Source: DAOPYE01 sp035352715 (GTDB lineage: Bacteria > Acidobacteriota > Holophagae > Holophagales > Holophagaceae). Taken from it: a stretch of DNA of 64,000 nucleotides. Shown here piece after piece: positions 8,575 through 17,652 of this stretch. The stretch spans positions 1 through 64,000 of the forward strand of contig DAOPYE010000001.1 of NCBI GenBank assembly GCA_035352715.1. Reading direction: 5' to 3'. The translations under genes and the position numbers were made by a program. Position 1 is the first letter of the stretch. Every line of letters starts with the position of its first letter. The notes beneath the pieces are model-generated. The model worked only from the letters and a program-made list of their open reading frames with translations, was not told the origin of the DNA and did not search any database.

Positions 8575-10055
8575 CGCCGCGTGTCTTCGGTGTGACGCGC
8601 TTCTATGAGCTTTCGCGCGCGGGCCTGTTCGCCGGTGTCCATAGGCATCTTCCAGTAGCGGGCGGCGCGGAAGTATTCCTCTGGATCGCGGCAGAGACCG
8701 TCCGGCGTGGGGGGCAGGCCCTTGCGAGCCCGCGCCGCGTTCAGGAATGGATAGGGTTCCCGCGCCAGTTCCGGGCTATGCAGGAAGAACCGGTACGTGG
8801 GCCATCCGCCCACAAAGAACCACAGGACCAGCGCCGCCAGCGCGCCGCGTTGAAGGGCGCGCATCCGTTCCGGCGTCGCGCGGATCTTCTGCCAGAGCAG
8901 GCCCGCGCCCAGATTGATGGCGATGACGGTGGCCGTGATCAGCATCGTCCCCAGGCGACCCTGGGTCTCCCAGCCCCAGCCGGTGCGGGCGATAAAGGAG
9001 GGGGTGAGCATGAAGCCGAAGATCAGATTGAGGTGCAGCATGTAGAGCAGAAGGGATTCGTGGCTGGCGGCCAGCACGGGATTCGGACCCTTCCAGCGCG
9101 GCCGCAGTTTCTCGATGAATCCCATGGCCGCGCCCGCCATGCAGACCCAGCCCAGGCGGTTCAGGATGCTGGGCAGGGTGGCGTTCTGGATGCGCAGCAG
9201 CTCGTTCCAGGTCCATTCGCCCCAGGCCCCATGCAGGCGCCAGACCGTGCCTTCCTGCACCCAGACCCCGTTCCATAGCCAGGGTTTCCGGGCGTGGGCG
9301 CCCCAGAGCATCATGCAAAGCCCCGCCGCGGCCAGACCGGCGAGCCAGGCATATTCGGTGGTGCGGGCGCGGGTATCCGGGGCGGTTTCCACTCGCAGCC
9401 AGCGGTACATGCCGCCCAGGAAGGCACCGAAGGCTGGGAAGGCGAACCAGGGGAACAGGGGAAAGAGTGCCTGGACGCCCCGGTCCGGGTTCCCGTTGAA
9501 CAGTCCGCGGATGGGCAGCCACAGACCATCGCCTACGCCCTCGGCCCACAGGAAGGGCGACACCAGCGATATCCAGAGGGCCAGCGCCAGAGCAGCGAAG
9601 GTGAATACCCGTGGCCGACGGAGGACTCTCGCCAGCAGATGGAGGATCAGCAGCGAGTAGGCGATGCACTGCAGCACGTCGATCTTGAAGAGCTCGCGCA
9701 AGCGTTGCGGGGTGGTCAGCAGGGTCCATTCCGCCAGCGTGAAACCCGGCGTGTGCAATGCGTAGGCGCAGGCCAGGATGAAGCCCAGGCGCTTGGCGGT
9801 CCCTGGCCAGAAGGGGCGAAGAGTGCCGTCAGGCCGGAAGGTGGAGAGCGTCAGGCTGAAGCCCGCGGCCAGCAGGAAGCTGGGCGCGACTAGGCCATTC
9901 AGGTAGTTCAGCCATTCGGGACGCTGTGCCGCGGGCAGCCATACGTTGACGCAATGGACCTCGATCATCACGATCACCGCCCATCCGCGCAGTTGATCGA
10001 TCCAGTCGCATCGCTTGGAAGGCGTGCGGTCCAGCCAGGCTTGGAATCGTGACAT
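8571..10055 (-). CDS. HGSNAT/DUF1624-like multi-pass membrane acyltransferase
   Basis: 494-residue integral membrane protein with about ten hydrophobic segments. The opening after residue 14 (RCDWIDQLRGWAVIVMIEVH) matches the heparan-alpha-glucosaminide N-acetyltransferase-like family, which transfers acyl groups across membranes to sugars; the His at the end of this stretch is a catalytic candidate. The C-terminal tail (about 80 residues after the last segment) is soluble. ATG 10055 follows GGGATG at a suitable distance; an in-frame ATG further upstream lacks support. It overlaps the CorC-like gene downstream. The substrate is likely a cell-envelope sugar (inference). Confidence 0.72.
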   Translation of the reverse strand: MSRFQAWLDRTPSKRCDWIDQLRGWAVIVMIEVHCVNVWLPAAQRPEWLNYLNGLVAPSFLLAAGFSLTLSTFRPDGTLRPFWPGTAKRLGFILACAYALHTPGFTLAEWTLLTTPQRLRELFKIDVLQCIAYSLLILHLLARVLRRPRVFTFAALALALWISLVSPFLWAEGVGDGLWLPIRGLFNGNPDRGVQALFPLFPWFAFPAFGAFLGGMYRWLRVETAPDTRARTTEYAWLAGLAAAGLCMMLWGAHARKPWLWNGVWVQEGTVWRLHGAWGEWTWNELLRIQNATLPSILNRLGWVCMAGAAMGFIEKLRPRWKGPNPVLAASHESLLLYMLHLNLIFGFMLTPSFIARTGWGWETQGRLGTMLITATVIAINLGAGLLWQKIRATPERMRALQRGALAALVLWFFVGGWPTYRFFLHSPELAREPYPFLNAARARKGLPPTPDGLCRDPEEYFRAARYWKMPMDTGEQARARKLIEARHTEDTRR

Positions 10056-10204
10056 CGAGCATCCCCGTTCCCGAAACATATCAGACGCGCCGTGCATGGG
10101 CGATCCGGGGCACTCATGCACAGAAAAAGACTGAAAAAATGTGATTGTAAAACGATAGGGGGAATAATATTTTTCCCATCGCTTGAGGACAGACTAAAGT
10201 GGAG

Positions 10205-12256
10205 ATGGATCAGCACGTTTTTCCGAACGGCGCCCACAACATGGTTTCCGAGAACTCTGTTCTTCCACTTCCAGGTGACGATTTGCCAGACCGTCTCAGC
10301 TTTCTAGAGGCGATCCATGGGGTCGCGGGCTCAGGTGCCCTGCTGCTGGATCCCGCTACGGGCGATTGTCTGTTCGCGGATGACAACGTCGAGCGGCAGC
10401 TGGGCTACAGCGTCGAGGAGATCAAGCAGGGGGGAGCCGACTTCCTGCTGGGATTGCTGCACCCCGAGGATTCGGGCCTTCCGCGCCGGGACGCCGAGCT
10501 GCGGGTCCGCCATCGGAACGGGGATTGGCGCTGGTTCCGTCTCAAACGCTCGCGAATCCAGTCGGCCCATACGGGCGGGCCGCGGCGGGTGCTCGTGGTC
10601 TTCCAGGAGGTCACGGGGCTGCGGGAAAACGAGGAACACGTCTGTCTCAATGCCCGGGAATTCAAGGAACTGAAGCACGTGCAGGAACGCCTGCAGCGCA
10701 GCGAGGCCCTGTTGATCGAGGCCCAGCGCCTCGCGGGGCTGGGCAGCTTTGAGCAGGATCTGCGGGCTGGTAGCCATACCTGGTCCGAAGGCATGTATCG
10801 TCTGCTGCACTTGGATCCCAAGAAGGGGCCCATGGATCTGGACAGCTTCCTGGCGATGCTGCCTCCGGGCGATCGGGACCACTGGACCCTGGCCTGCACC
10901 CGCCGGGTGCATGGGAAAGGTCTGCTCCGGTCCGAATTTAAATTAGAGATCGAAGACGGCAGCGTGCGCCATCTGGTGATGTTGGCGCGGCTGGCGACGA
11001 GCGCCAGCGGCTGGCCGGAGCGGCTGCTGGGAGCCATCCAGGACGTCACGGTCCGGCGCAAGGACGAAGAGGACCGCAAGTGGTTCCAGGAACGCATCCA
11101 TCGTTCCGAAAAAATGGAAGCCGTGGGCCAGTTGGCCGGGGGCATCGCCCACGATTTCAACAATCATCTGGCGGCGATCATGGGCTTCGCGGGGCTGCTC
11201 CGGGATCGCCTGGAGGCCGAACATCCGGAACTGCATCGCTACGCCACCAATATCATCACGTCCTGCCGGCGCTCCTCGGAATTGACCCAGCAGCTGCTGG
11301 CCTTCGCCCGCAAGGGCAAGTACCTGACGGTTCCCGTGGATCTCCAGGAGATCATCGAGGAGGTCATCCAGATCCTGCGCCACAGCATCGACCGGCGCAT
11401 TCTGGTGAAGCGCGTCAGCGACGGGCAGTCGGCGGTGGTCCTGGGCGATCCCAGCCTGCTGCAGAACGCGCTCCTGAACCTGGCGATCAACGCCCGCGAT
11501 GCGATGCCGGAAGGCGGGACGCTGACCTTTGCGACTGAGGCGCGCGAGTTGGAGGAGGACTACTGCAAGGAGCTTCCCTACGATGTGCGGCCCGGCCCCT
11601 ACCTGCAGGTGAGCGTGACCGATACGGGCATCGGGATGGACAAGGAACTGCAGTTGCACATCTTCGAGCCCTTCTTCACGACCAAGGAGCGGGGCAAGGG
11701 TACGGGGCTCGGCCTCGCCTCGGTCTATGGCACGGTGAAGAGCCACCACGGGACCATTCTGGTCAATAGCGAACCGGGCGAGGGCAGTTGTTTCAAGATC
11801 TACCTGCCTCTGGCGAACGCCGCCTCCTCGGGCCCGGGATGGGATACGCGGGATCTTCCCGAGGCGCAGATCCTGGATGTGGATCCCCCGTCCAAGTGCG
11901 TGCTGGTGGTGGAGGATGAAGACCTGGTGGCCCAGGTGCTGGTGGCCCAGCTCGAAGACATGGGCTTCAAGACCCTCCTGGCCTGCGACGGGCTGGCGGC
12001 CGTGGACTTCTTCCGTGAGGCCTCCCATCACATCGATCTGGTCATCCTCGATATGGTCATGCCGCAGATGAGCGGCCGGGATGCGTTCCATGCCCTGAGG
12101 GCCATCCAGCCCGACGTGAAGATCGTGCTGTCCTCGGGGTACAGCCTGAGCGGCGATGCCCAGACCATCCTGGAACAAGGAGCCCTGGGCTTCCTGCAGA
12201 AGCCCTACCAGACTCGTGAACTGGCGCGGGTGCTTGCCCAGGCGTTCGCGGGATGA
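10205..12256 (+). CDS. PAS-containing hybrid histidine kinase with C-terminal receiver
   Basis: 683-residue soluble kinase with no membrane segment. Order: PAS domain (about 30-140), second PAS-like region (about 170-285, ending LLGAIQDVTVRR), HisKA with phospho-His316 (GGIAHDFNN), HATPase (NLAINARDAMPEGG; DTGIGMD; GKGTGLGLASV), then a receiver with Asp616 (VILDMVMP). It resembles cytoplasmic hybrid kinases that end in a receiver but lack an Hpt domain. ATG 10205 is used; GTG 10199 is in frame just upstream and the ribosome site is ambiguous. No cognate output gene is adjacent; an ArnA-like dehydrogenase gene follows after 41 bases. Confidence 0.9.
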   Translation: MDQHVFPNGAHNMVSENSVLPLPGDDLPDRLSFLEAIHGVAGSGALLLDPATGDCLFADDNVERQLGYSVEEIKQGGADFLLGLLHPEDSGLPRRDAELRVRHRNGDWRWFRLKRSRIQSAHTGGPRRVLVVFQEVTGLRENEEHVCLNAREFKELKHVQERLQRSEALLIEAQRLAGLGSFEQDLRAGSHTWSEGMYRLLHLDPKKGPMDLDSFLAMLPPGDRDHWTLACTRRVHGKGLLRSEFKLEIEDGSVRHLVMLARLATSASGWPERLLGAIQDVTVRRKDEEDRKWFQERIHRSEKMEAVGQLAGGIAHDFNNHLAAIMGFAGLLRDRLEAEHPELHRYATNIITSCRRSSELTQQLLAFARKGKYLTVPVDLQEIIEEVIQILRHSIDRRILVKRVSDGQSAVVLGDPSLLQNALLNLAINARDAMPEGGTLTFATEARELEEDYCKELPYDVRPGPYLQVSVTDTGIGMDKELQLHIFEPFFTTKERGKGTGLGLASVYGTVKSHHGTILVNSEPGEGSCFKIYLPLANAASSGPGWDTRDLPEAQILDVDPPSKCVLVVEDEDLVAQVLVAQLEDMGFKTLLACDGLAAVDFFREASHHIDLVILDMVMPQMSGRDAFHALRAIQPDVKIVLSSGYSLSGDAQTILEQGALGFLQKPYQTRELARVLAQAFAG

Positions 12257-12297
12257 AGGCCTGCTAGGCTATACATCTGCTTTTTTGGGAGATCAGC

Positions 12298-13350
12298 GTG
12301 AAAATTCTCATTCTCGGCGTCAATGGCTTTGTTGGATCTCATCTCACCGGGCGCATCCTGAAGGATACAAACTGGGAAATCTACGGTATGGACCTGGGCT
12401 CGAACAAGATCGCCGAGTACCTGGACAACCCGCGCTTCCACTTCGTCGAGGGCGATATCTCCATCAGCAAGGAGTGGATCGAATACCACGTGAAGAAGTG
12501 CGACGTGGTGTTGCCGTTGGTCGCTATCGCCACCCCCAAGGTCTACGTGACGAATCCCCTGCGCGTCTTTGAACTGGATTTCGAGGAGAACCTGCGCATC
12601 GTCCGCTATGCGGTCAAGTACAAGAAGCGCGTCGTATTCCCCAGTACTTCCGAGGTCTACGGCATGTGCCCCGACGAGGAGTTCGACGAGGAGAACTCGC
12701 CGCTGGTTACCGGCCCCATCCCCATGAACCGCTGGATCTACAGCACCAGCAAGCAGCTGCTGGACCGCGTGATCTGGGCGTACGGGTTCCAGCAGGATCT
12801 CCAGTTCACGTTGTTCCGCCCCTTCAACTGGATGGGCCCCAAGCTCGATAGCCTGAACACGGCCAAGGAAGGCAGCAGCCGTCTCGTCACACAGTTCACC
12901 TGGAACCTCTTCAACGGCGAGCCTCTGCATCTGGTGGATGGTGGCGTTGCCCGCCGCTGCTTCTGCGATGTGGAAGACGCCATGGACGGCCTGATGGCCA
13001 TCCTGAAGAACGAGGGCGGCAAGGCCGATGGCAAGATCTTCAACATCGGCAACACCAAGAACGACTACAGCGTCCGCGAGATCGCCGAGATGATGATCGA
13101 CATCTGGAAGGATCATCCCTTCCGCAAGGAGCGCGGCATCGTCGAAGGATCCCTGGAGGAGATCTCCAGCGGCACCTACTACGGCAAGGGCTACCAGGAC
13201 GTCATGCGCCGCACGCCCAGCATCAAGCGCATGCAGGAAACCTTCGCCTTCGATCCCAAGGTCGGCATGAAGGAATCCCTGCGCAAAGCCATCGACTTCT
13301 TTGTGGAAGAGCACAAGGCGCTGGAAAAGGTTGTCGAAACCGAGGCCTGA
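12298..13350 (+). CDS. ArnA-type UDP-glucuronate dehydrogenase (decarboxylating), stand-alone
   Basis: 350-residue short-chain dehydrogenase/epimerase very similar to the C-terminal half of E. coli ArnA, which oxidises and decarboxylates UDP-glucuronate to UDP-4-keto-arabinose. Visible features: NAD loop GVNGFVG (7-13), SerGlu pair in STSEVYGM (Ser118, Glu119), YxxxK active site Tyr148/Lys152, RPFNWMGP, and the GKGYQDV segment preceding the paired arginines near the catalytic Arg. The start is GTG 12298 with GGGAG upstream. Unlike ArnA there is no fused formyltransferase, and no arnB/arnC/arnT is nearby. Alternatives are UDP-xylose synthase-like activities. Confidence 0.85.
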   Translation: MKILILGVNGFVGSHLTGRILKDTNWEIYGMDLGSNKIAEYLDNPRFHFVEGDISISKEWIEYHVKKCDVVLPLVAIATPKVYVTNPLRVFELDFEENLRIVRYAVKYKKRVVFPSTSEVYGMCPDEEFDEENSPLVTGPIPMNRWIYSTSKQLLDRVIWAYGFQQDLQFTLFRPFNWMGPKLDSLNTAKEGSSRLVTQFTWNLFNGEPLHLVDGGVARRCFCDVEDAMDGLMAILKNEGGKADGKIFNIGNTKNDYSVREIAEMMIDIWKDHPFRKERGIVEGSLEEISSGTYYGKGYQDVMRRTPSIKRMQETFAFDPKVGMKESLRKAIDFFVEEHKALEKVVETEA

Positions 13351-13351
13351 T

Positions 13352-14113
13352 GTGCGCTTGGCGGCGCTTTCCGCTCTGGCGGCCGTGGCGATCTGTGCCC
13401 AGGAACCCGTGAACCTTACCGGGGAACAGATCGCCCGCTACCAGAAGCTCCAGCAGGATCGCCGAGACACCATGCAGCCGATCCTTCGGGACGACTGGGG
13501 CCAGCTTTCGCGCTACCGCTCGGCCAACGCGCAACTGCGACCCGCGGCCCCCGGAGAGGCCCGGGTCGTGTTCTTTGGCGATTCGATCACGGATTTCTGG
13601 CGTCTGGACGCATCCTTTCCCGGTCGGCCCTACGTCAATCGAGGCATCAGTGGCCAGACGACATCGCAGATGCTCGTTCGCTTCCGCGCAGATGTGATCG
13701 CCTTGTATCCGAAGGTGGTCGTCATCCTGGCGGGCACCAATGATCTCGCGGGGAACACCGGCCCGATGTCCCTGGAGGAGACCGAGGGCAATTTCGCTTC
13801 ACTGGCGGAACTCGCCACGTCCCATGGCATCAAGGTGGTCTTTTCCTCGATCCTGCCCGTCCATGCCTACACCGAGAAGGCGTTGGATTTCTTTGCGGGA
13901 CGTCCCATGGCCAAGATCCTGGAGTTGAACCGCTGGCTCAAGGACTATTGCGCCGCCCAGGGCCATGTCTACCTGGACTACTGCACGCCGATGTTGGATG
14001 GGAAAGGCCACTTCAAGCGCGAGCTGGCGGAGGATGGCCTGCATCCCAACGCCGATGGCTACAAGCTCATGGCTCCCCTGGCCGAGGCCGCGATCCAGGC
14101 GGCTCAGAAATAG
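13352..14113 (+). CDS. Secreted SGNH/GDSL-family hydrolase
   Basis: 253-residue predicted esterase/acetylhydrolase. The N terminus is a signal peptide with cleavage after AICAQ. Block I GDSIT supplies the nucleophile Ser, block II has the oxyanion Gly (NRGISGQTT), block III is GTND, and block V is DGLHPN with the catalytic Asp/His pair, so all four signature blocks are intact. GTG 13352 begins one base after the TGA of the ArnA-like gene, so the two are likely co-translated; TTG 13358 is an alternative start. Family members deacylate lipids or acetylated sugars; linkage to an envelope-sugar gene favours the latter (inference). Confidence 0.85.
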   Translation: MRLAALSALAAVAICAQEPVNLTGEQIARYQKLQQDRRDTMQPILRDDWGQLSRYRSANAQLRPAAPGEARVVFFGDSITDFWRLDASFPGRPYVNRGISGQTTSQMLVRFRADVIALYPKVVVILAGTNDLAGNTGPMSLEETEGNFASLAELATSHGIKVVFSSILPVHAYTEKALDFFAGRPMAKILELNRWLKDYCAAQGHVYLDYCTPMLDGKGHFKRELAEDGLHPNADGYKLMAPLAEAAIQAAQK

Positions 14114-14118
14114 TCAGG

Positions 14119-15873
14119 TCAGCCGGCCTTGGTAGCGGAACTGGACCCGGTGAGACTGCCCATGAGGCGCTGGCATTCGTGGATCGAATAGGGTTTGGCG
14201 ATCATGTGCAGATGCGGATCTGAGGCCATCATGCCTTTCATATCCGCGTTCGTGTAACCGGTGGCGATGATGACTTCCAGTTGGGGACGCAAGGTTCGGA
14301 GCCGGCGCAGCGTCTCCTCGCCGCTCATCTGCGGCATGTTCATATCCAGGATGACCAGATCCACCTCGAGTCCATGGGCCAGTTGGGCCAAGGCGCTCTG
14401 GCCGCCAACGCAAGCGGTCACTGTGTGGCCTGCGAGCAGGAGCATCTCCTGCGCGGTCTCGCGCACGATATCGTCGTCATCCACCAGAAGGATGCGGCGC
14501 GGCGGATATTCCAGGTCCGCAAACCCCGTGCGAGGCGACGCCGGCTCGACCTGCGCCGGGACCGGGAAACGCAGCGTGGCGCAGGTGCCGTGCCCCGGCT
14601 TGCTCTCGATGTCCAGAGTCCCGCCGTGGCTTTCCACGATGCCCAGCACAATGGATAGGCCCAGACCCGTGCCCTTGCCCTGGGGCTTCGTCGTGAAGAA
14701 TGGCTCTCGGATGCGTCGGATGATGTCCGGGCCCATGCCCACGCCCGTATCGCGGATGCTGACCCGGCAGGTGCCATCCGAGCACCGGCTCTGGATCGTG
14801 ATGGTGCCGCCATTGGGCATGGCGTCCGCAGCGTTGATGCACAGATTCATGATGGCGTTCGAGATGGCGTTGGCGTCGGCCAGGATGGGCGGCAGGCCCT
14901 CCTGGAGGTCTAGTTCCACGTGGATGCGCTGAAGCGTGGTGCTGCCCAGCAGCTCGGCTTCCTGGCGGAGAATCTGGTTCAGATCCGCCGCGCTGCGCGC
15001 TTCCATGTCCTTCCGCGCGAAATTCAGCAGTCCCGCCACCAGATGCCTGCCCCGGGTGCTGGCCCGGAGGATGTGGTGGACGGAGGCTTCCAGCTTCGAG
15101 TCCGAGTGGATCTGCAGTTGCAGGGCTTCGCCCGCAGACGTGATGGCGGCCAGGATGTTGTTCATGTCGTGCGCCACGCCGCCTGCAAGCCGCCCCAGGC
15201 TTTCGATGCCCTGGAGATGTTCCACCTGCTGCTCCAGTCCTCGCTTGGCGGCCTCGAAATCCAGGCGCTGCTGGGTGCTGCGCCGAAGCTCTTCCATCGC
15301 GCGCTGGAGATGCCTGCGCTCCCTCCGGAAGTCGTCGATGATGATCCAGCAGGTGAGCCCAAAGAGAAAGCTGCAGGTCATGCTGCTGACCAGCATGTCC
15401 ACGATGCGCTTGGCGGGGGTGGCGTAGTCCGAGACCAAGCTGGGATGGAAATACTCGATCAGGTAGAGGCCGATGATATTGCCGAAGGTGATCAGGAGCG
15501 TAATGACACGTCCACGCCCGCGAAGGAAGATGACCAGCATCATGACCGCGAAGATGAAGAACACCCCGATCGGTCCGTGGGATCCGTTGTTGGTGAACCA
15601 GCAGATGTTCAGGCAGGCCAGGTAGCCCAGGATGAGCAGGGCCGGGTGATGGTGTCCCTTGCGGGAGCGGCGCCAGAGTTCGATCGCGAGCAGGCTGAGG
15701 GCCGTGACCGCCAGCACGAGCCAGCGCGAAAACCCCTGGGCGATGTTCACCGGCATGATGACGAACAGCGCCAGCAGGCCCCCCGCCAAGCTGATCTGCT
15801 GGAACAACCTCACCTCTAGAGGTTCCTCGGGGGACGGCAGGAGCCGACGAAGGTGTTCAGGGAAACGGAGCAA
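14119..15873 (-). CDS. Membrane hybrid histidine kinase with C-terminal receiver
   Basis: 584 residues. About six hydrophobic segments fill residues 26-182, followed by a coiled-coil linker, HisKA with His235 (GGVAHDMNN), HATPase motifs (NLCINAADAMPNGG, DTGVGMG, GKGTGLGLSI) and a receiver with Asp510 (VILDMNMP). The membrane part has no obvious extracytoplasmic sensor, so it may sense within the membrane. The frame begins at TTG 15873, with AGGTG upstream. It is convergent with the SGNH gene (5-base gap) and 41 bases after gpsA on the same strand. No Hpt domain is fused. Confidence 0.88.
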   Translation of the reverse strand: MLRFPEHLRRLLPSPEEPLEVRLFQQISLAGGLLALFVIMPVNIAQGFSRWLVLAVTALSLLAIELWRRSRKGHHHPALLILGYLACLNICWFTNNGSHGPIGVFFIFAVMMLVIFLRGRGRVITLLITFGNIIGLYLIEYFHPSLVSDYATPAKRIVDMLVSSMTCSFLFGLTCWIIIDDFRRERRHLQRAMEELRRSTQQRLDFEAAKRGLEQQVEHLQGIESLGRLAGGVAHDMNNILAAITSAGEALQLQIHSDSKLEASVHHILRASTRGRHLVAGLLNFARKDMEARSAADLNQILRQEAELLGSTTLQRIHVELDLQEGLPPILADANAISNAIMNLCINAADAMPNGGTITIQSRCSDGTCRVSIRDTGVGMGPDIIRRIREPFFTTKPQGKGTGLGLSIVLGIVESHGGTLDIESKPGHGTCATLRFPVPAQVEPASPRTGFADLEYPPRRILLVDDDDIVRETAQEMLLLAGHTVTACVGGQSALAQLAHGLEVDLVILDMNMPQMSGEETLRRLRTLRPQLEVIIATGYTNADMKGMMASDPHLHMIAKPYSIHECQRLMGSLTGSSSATKAG

Positions 15874-15914
15874 GGCGCACCTGGTCCAATCGTTGGAGTG
15901 CGAGGGGTGCTGAC

Positions 15915-16919
15915 CTATTCGGACTTCAAGCTGCGCTGCATGAGCCGCGCGACGGCTTCCAGTGGATCTGCGCCCTGGATGAGGCGGGAAACCTCCTCGG
16001 TGATGGGCAATTCCACGCCCACGCTGCGGGCCAGGCTCAGTGCGGCGTCCGTCGTGAAGACGCCTTCCACCACCTGTTCGCCCATGGAATCGCTGGCGGC
16101 CTTGGGGCTGTGTCCCGAACCCACCATGGCGCCAAACCTGCGGTTGCGGCTTTGGGCACCCGTGGCCGTGAGAAAGAGATCGCCCATGCCCGCCAGCCCC
16201 GTGACTGTCTCGGCATGTCCGCCCAGTTTCTCCACCAGCCGGCCCATCTCGGCCAGACCTCGGGTGATGAGGGCCGCCTTGGCGTTGTGGCCCAATTCCA
16301 GGGCTTCCACCAGACCTGCGGCGATGGCCAGGACGTTCTTCAGCGCGCCGCAGAGCTCTACGCCCACGACATCGCGGCTCAGGTAGACCCGCAGGCGCTG
16401 CGTCGCAAGCAGGGCCTGGAGCTCCCGGGCACGCGCATCGTCGATGCTTTCGGGCAGGGCGAGCACGATGGCGGAAGGATTGTTGCGCGCCACTTCGTCA
16501 GCGAAGGTCGGCCCCGAGAGCGCGCCCACGGGAACTCCGAGCATGGGTTCCAGCACCTGGGAGACGCGCAGGTAGCTCTCCTGGAGGATGCCCTTGGAGG
16601 CGTGAATCAGCAGTTCCGGCCGCGCGCCCTTGGCCTGTTCCAGCAGCGTCGGCCATACCTTGGGATTCAGCTGGGTGGGCAGGGCGCTGATCCAGATCGG
16701 CGCCTTGAACGCTTCGTCGGGGCTGGAGATGGGATGCACGGAAGGCGGCAGTTCCGAATCCGGCAGGCGCGGATGCCGCCGGGTGCGCGCAAGGGCTTCC
16801 ACCGCGTCGGCGGGATGGCCCCAGATGGCCACGTTCGCGCCATCCCTGGCCCAGGCGATGGCCAGGGCCGTGCCCCACGCGCCACTGCCAAAGACGGCGA
16901 GATCAGGCCGTCTATTCAT
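15915..16919 (-). CDS. gpsA: Glycerol-3-phosphate dehydrogenase [NAD(P)+]
   Basis: Reduces dihydroxyacetone phosphate to sn-glycerol-3-phosphate for phospholipid synthesis; cytoplasmic, 334 residues, the usual length. Seen: NAD(P) loop GSGAWGTALA at 11-20, HASKGI, SGPTFADEV, catalytic Lys in GALKNVLAI and the C-terminal GLAGMGDLFLT motif. ATG 16919 overlaps the 3' end of plsY by eight bases, so product (G3P) and consumer (PlsY) are coupled in one transcription unit. Together with the G1P-dehydrogenase homologue at 1390-2436 the genome appears able to make both glycerol phosphate enantiomers. Confidence 0.95.
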   Translation of the reverse strand: MNRRPDLAVFGSGAWGTALAIAWARDGANVAIWGHPADAVEALARTRRHPRLPDSELPPSVHPISSPDEAFKAPIWISALPTQLNPKVWPTLLEQAKGARPELLIHASKGILQESYLRVSQVLEPMLGVPVGALSGPTFADEVARNNPSAIVLALPESIDDARARELQALLATQRLRVYLSRDVVGVELCGALKNVLAIAAGLVEALELGHNAKAALITRGLAEMGRLVEKLGGHAETVTGLAGMGDLFLTATGAQSRNRRFGAMVGSGHSPKAASDSMGEQVVEGVFTTDAALSLARSVGVELPITEEVSRLIQGADPLEAVARLMQRSLKSE

Positions 16920-17601
16920 GAGACGTGCCCCCGTTCTGCTTGTCCTGTGCCGCGGGCTTCTTGCCGCCCCACAGCTTGTTTTCCTCGCCTCTCAGTAGCC
17001 GCTGGATATTGGGCGCGTGAGCCCGGATGACCAGCAGCGCGAGGACGATCCACGCCACCACCAGCCAGCGGGGATCCTGCAAGGGCAGCATCGGCAGGCA
17101 GAAGGTGCGTCCCAGGAGTCCCGTGGCGGCCAGGGGAAGCACGACGGCGGCCAGGACACTGCCCAGGCTGACGTATCGGAACGCCAGCACCAGCACCAGG
17201 AATGTGGCAAAACTGGGGACGACCATCATCGGGTGGTAGGCCAGGGCCACGCCCAGGGCCGTCGCCACGCCCTTGCCACCCTTGAACCGCAGCCAGGGGG
17301 TGAAGATGTGTCCGACCACCGCCGCCAGCGCCACCCAGGCCAGCATCTGGGGCGGCAGCCCGGCGCGCTTGGCCAGGAACACGGGCAGGAATCCCTTCAG
17401 CACATCCAGCAGCAGGGTGGCGATGCCCAGGCCCTTGCCGCCGCTGCGCAGCACGTTGGTCGCGCCGATGTTGCCGGAACCGGACTTCCGGACATCGCCT
17501 TTCCCGGCGAGCTTCATGACCAGTAGGCCGAAAGGGATTCCGCCGGAAACATAGGCGGCAAGAGACCAGAGTGCGAAATGGGAAGGTGTTGTCATCGACA
17601 T
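16912..17601 (-). CDS. plsY: Glycerol-3-phosphate acyltransferase PlsY
   Basis: Transfers an acyl group from acyl-phosphate to glycerol-3-phosphate, the first step of membrane lipid synthesis; integral inner-membrane protein. The 229 residues include the PlsY motifs GGIPFG (20-25), GSGNIGATNVLR (41-52) and FKGGKGVATALG, with about five or six hydrophobic segments and a charged C-terminal extension of roughly 25 residues not found in short homologues. ATG 17601 is preceded by GTGATGG; ATG 17595 is an alternative. It overlaps gpsA downstream. Confidence 0.94.
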   Translation of the reverse strand: MSMTTPSHFALWSLAAYVSGGIPFGLLVMKLAGKGDVRKSGSGNIGATNVLRSGGKGLGIATLLLDVLKGFLPVFLAKRAGLPPQMLAWVALAAVVGHIFTPWLRFKGGKGVATALGVALAYHPMMVVPSFATFLVLVLAFRYVSLGSVLAAVVLPLAATGLLGRTFCLPMLPLQDPRWLVVAWIVLALLVIRAHAPNIQRLLRGEENKLWGGKKPAAQDKQNGGTSHE

Positions 17602-17652
17602 GCCATCACTTTATCGCAAGGGGGCGTCATCACGCATTCACGGTGGCCCGCG

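Noticed and set aside
10943..12178. 411-codon open frame antisense to the hybrid kinase
   Set aside because: It results from GC-rich third positions in the real gene; composition is His/Gln/Arg-rich low complexity with no family match.
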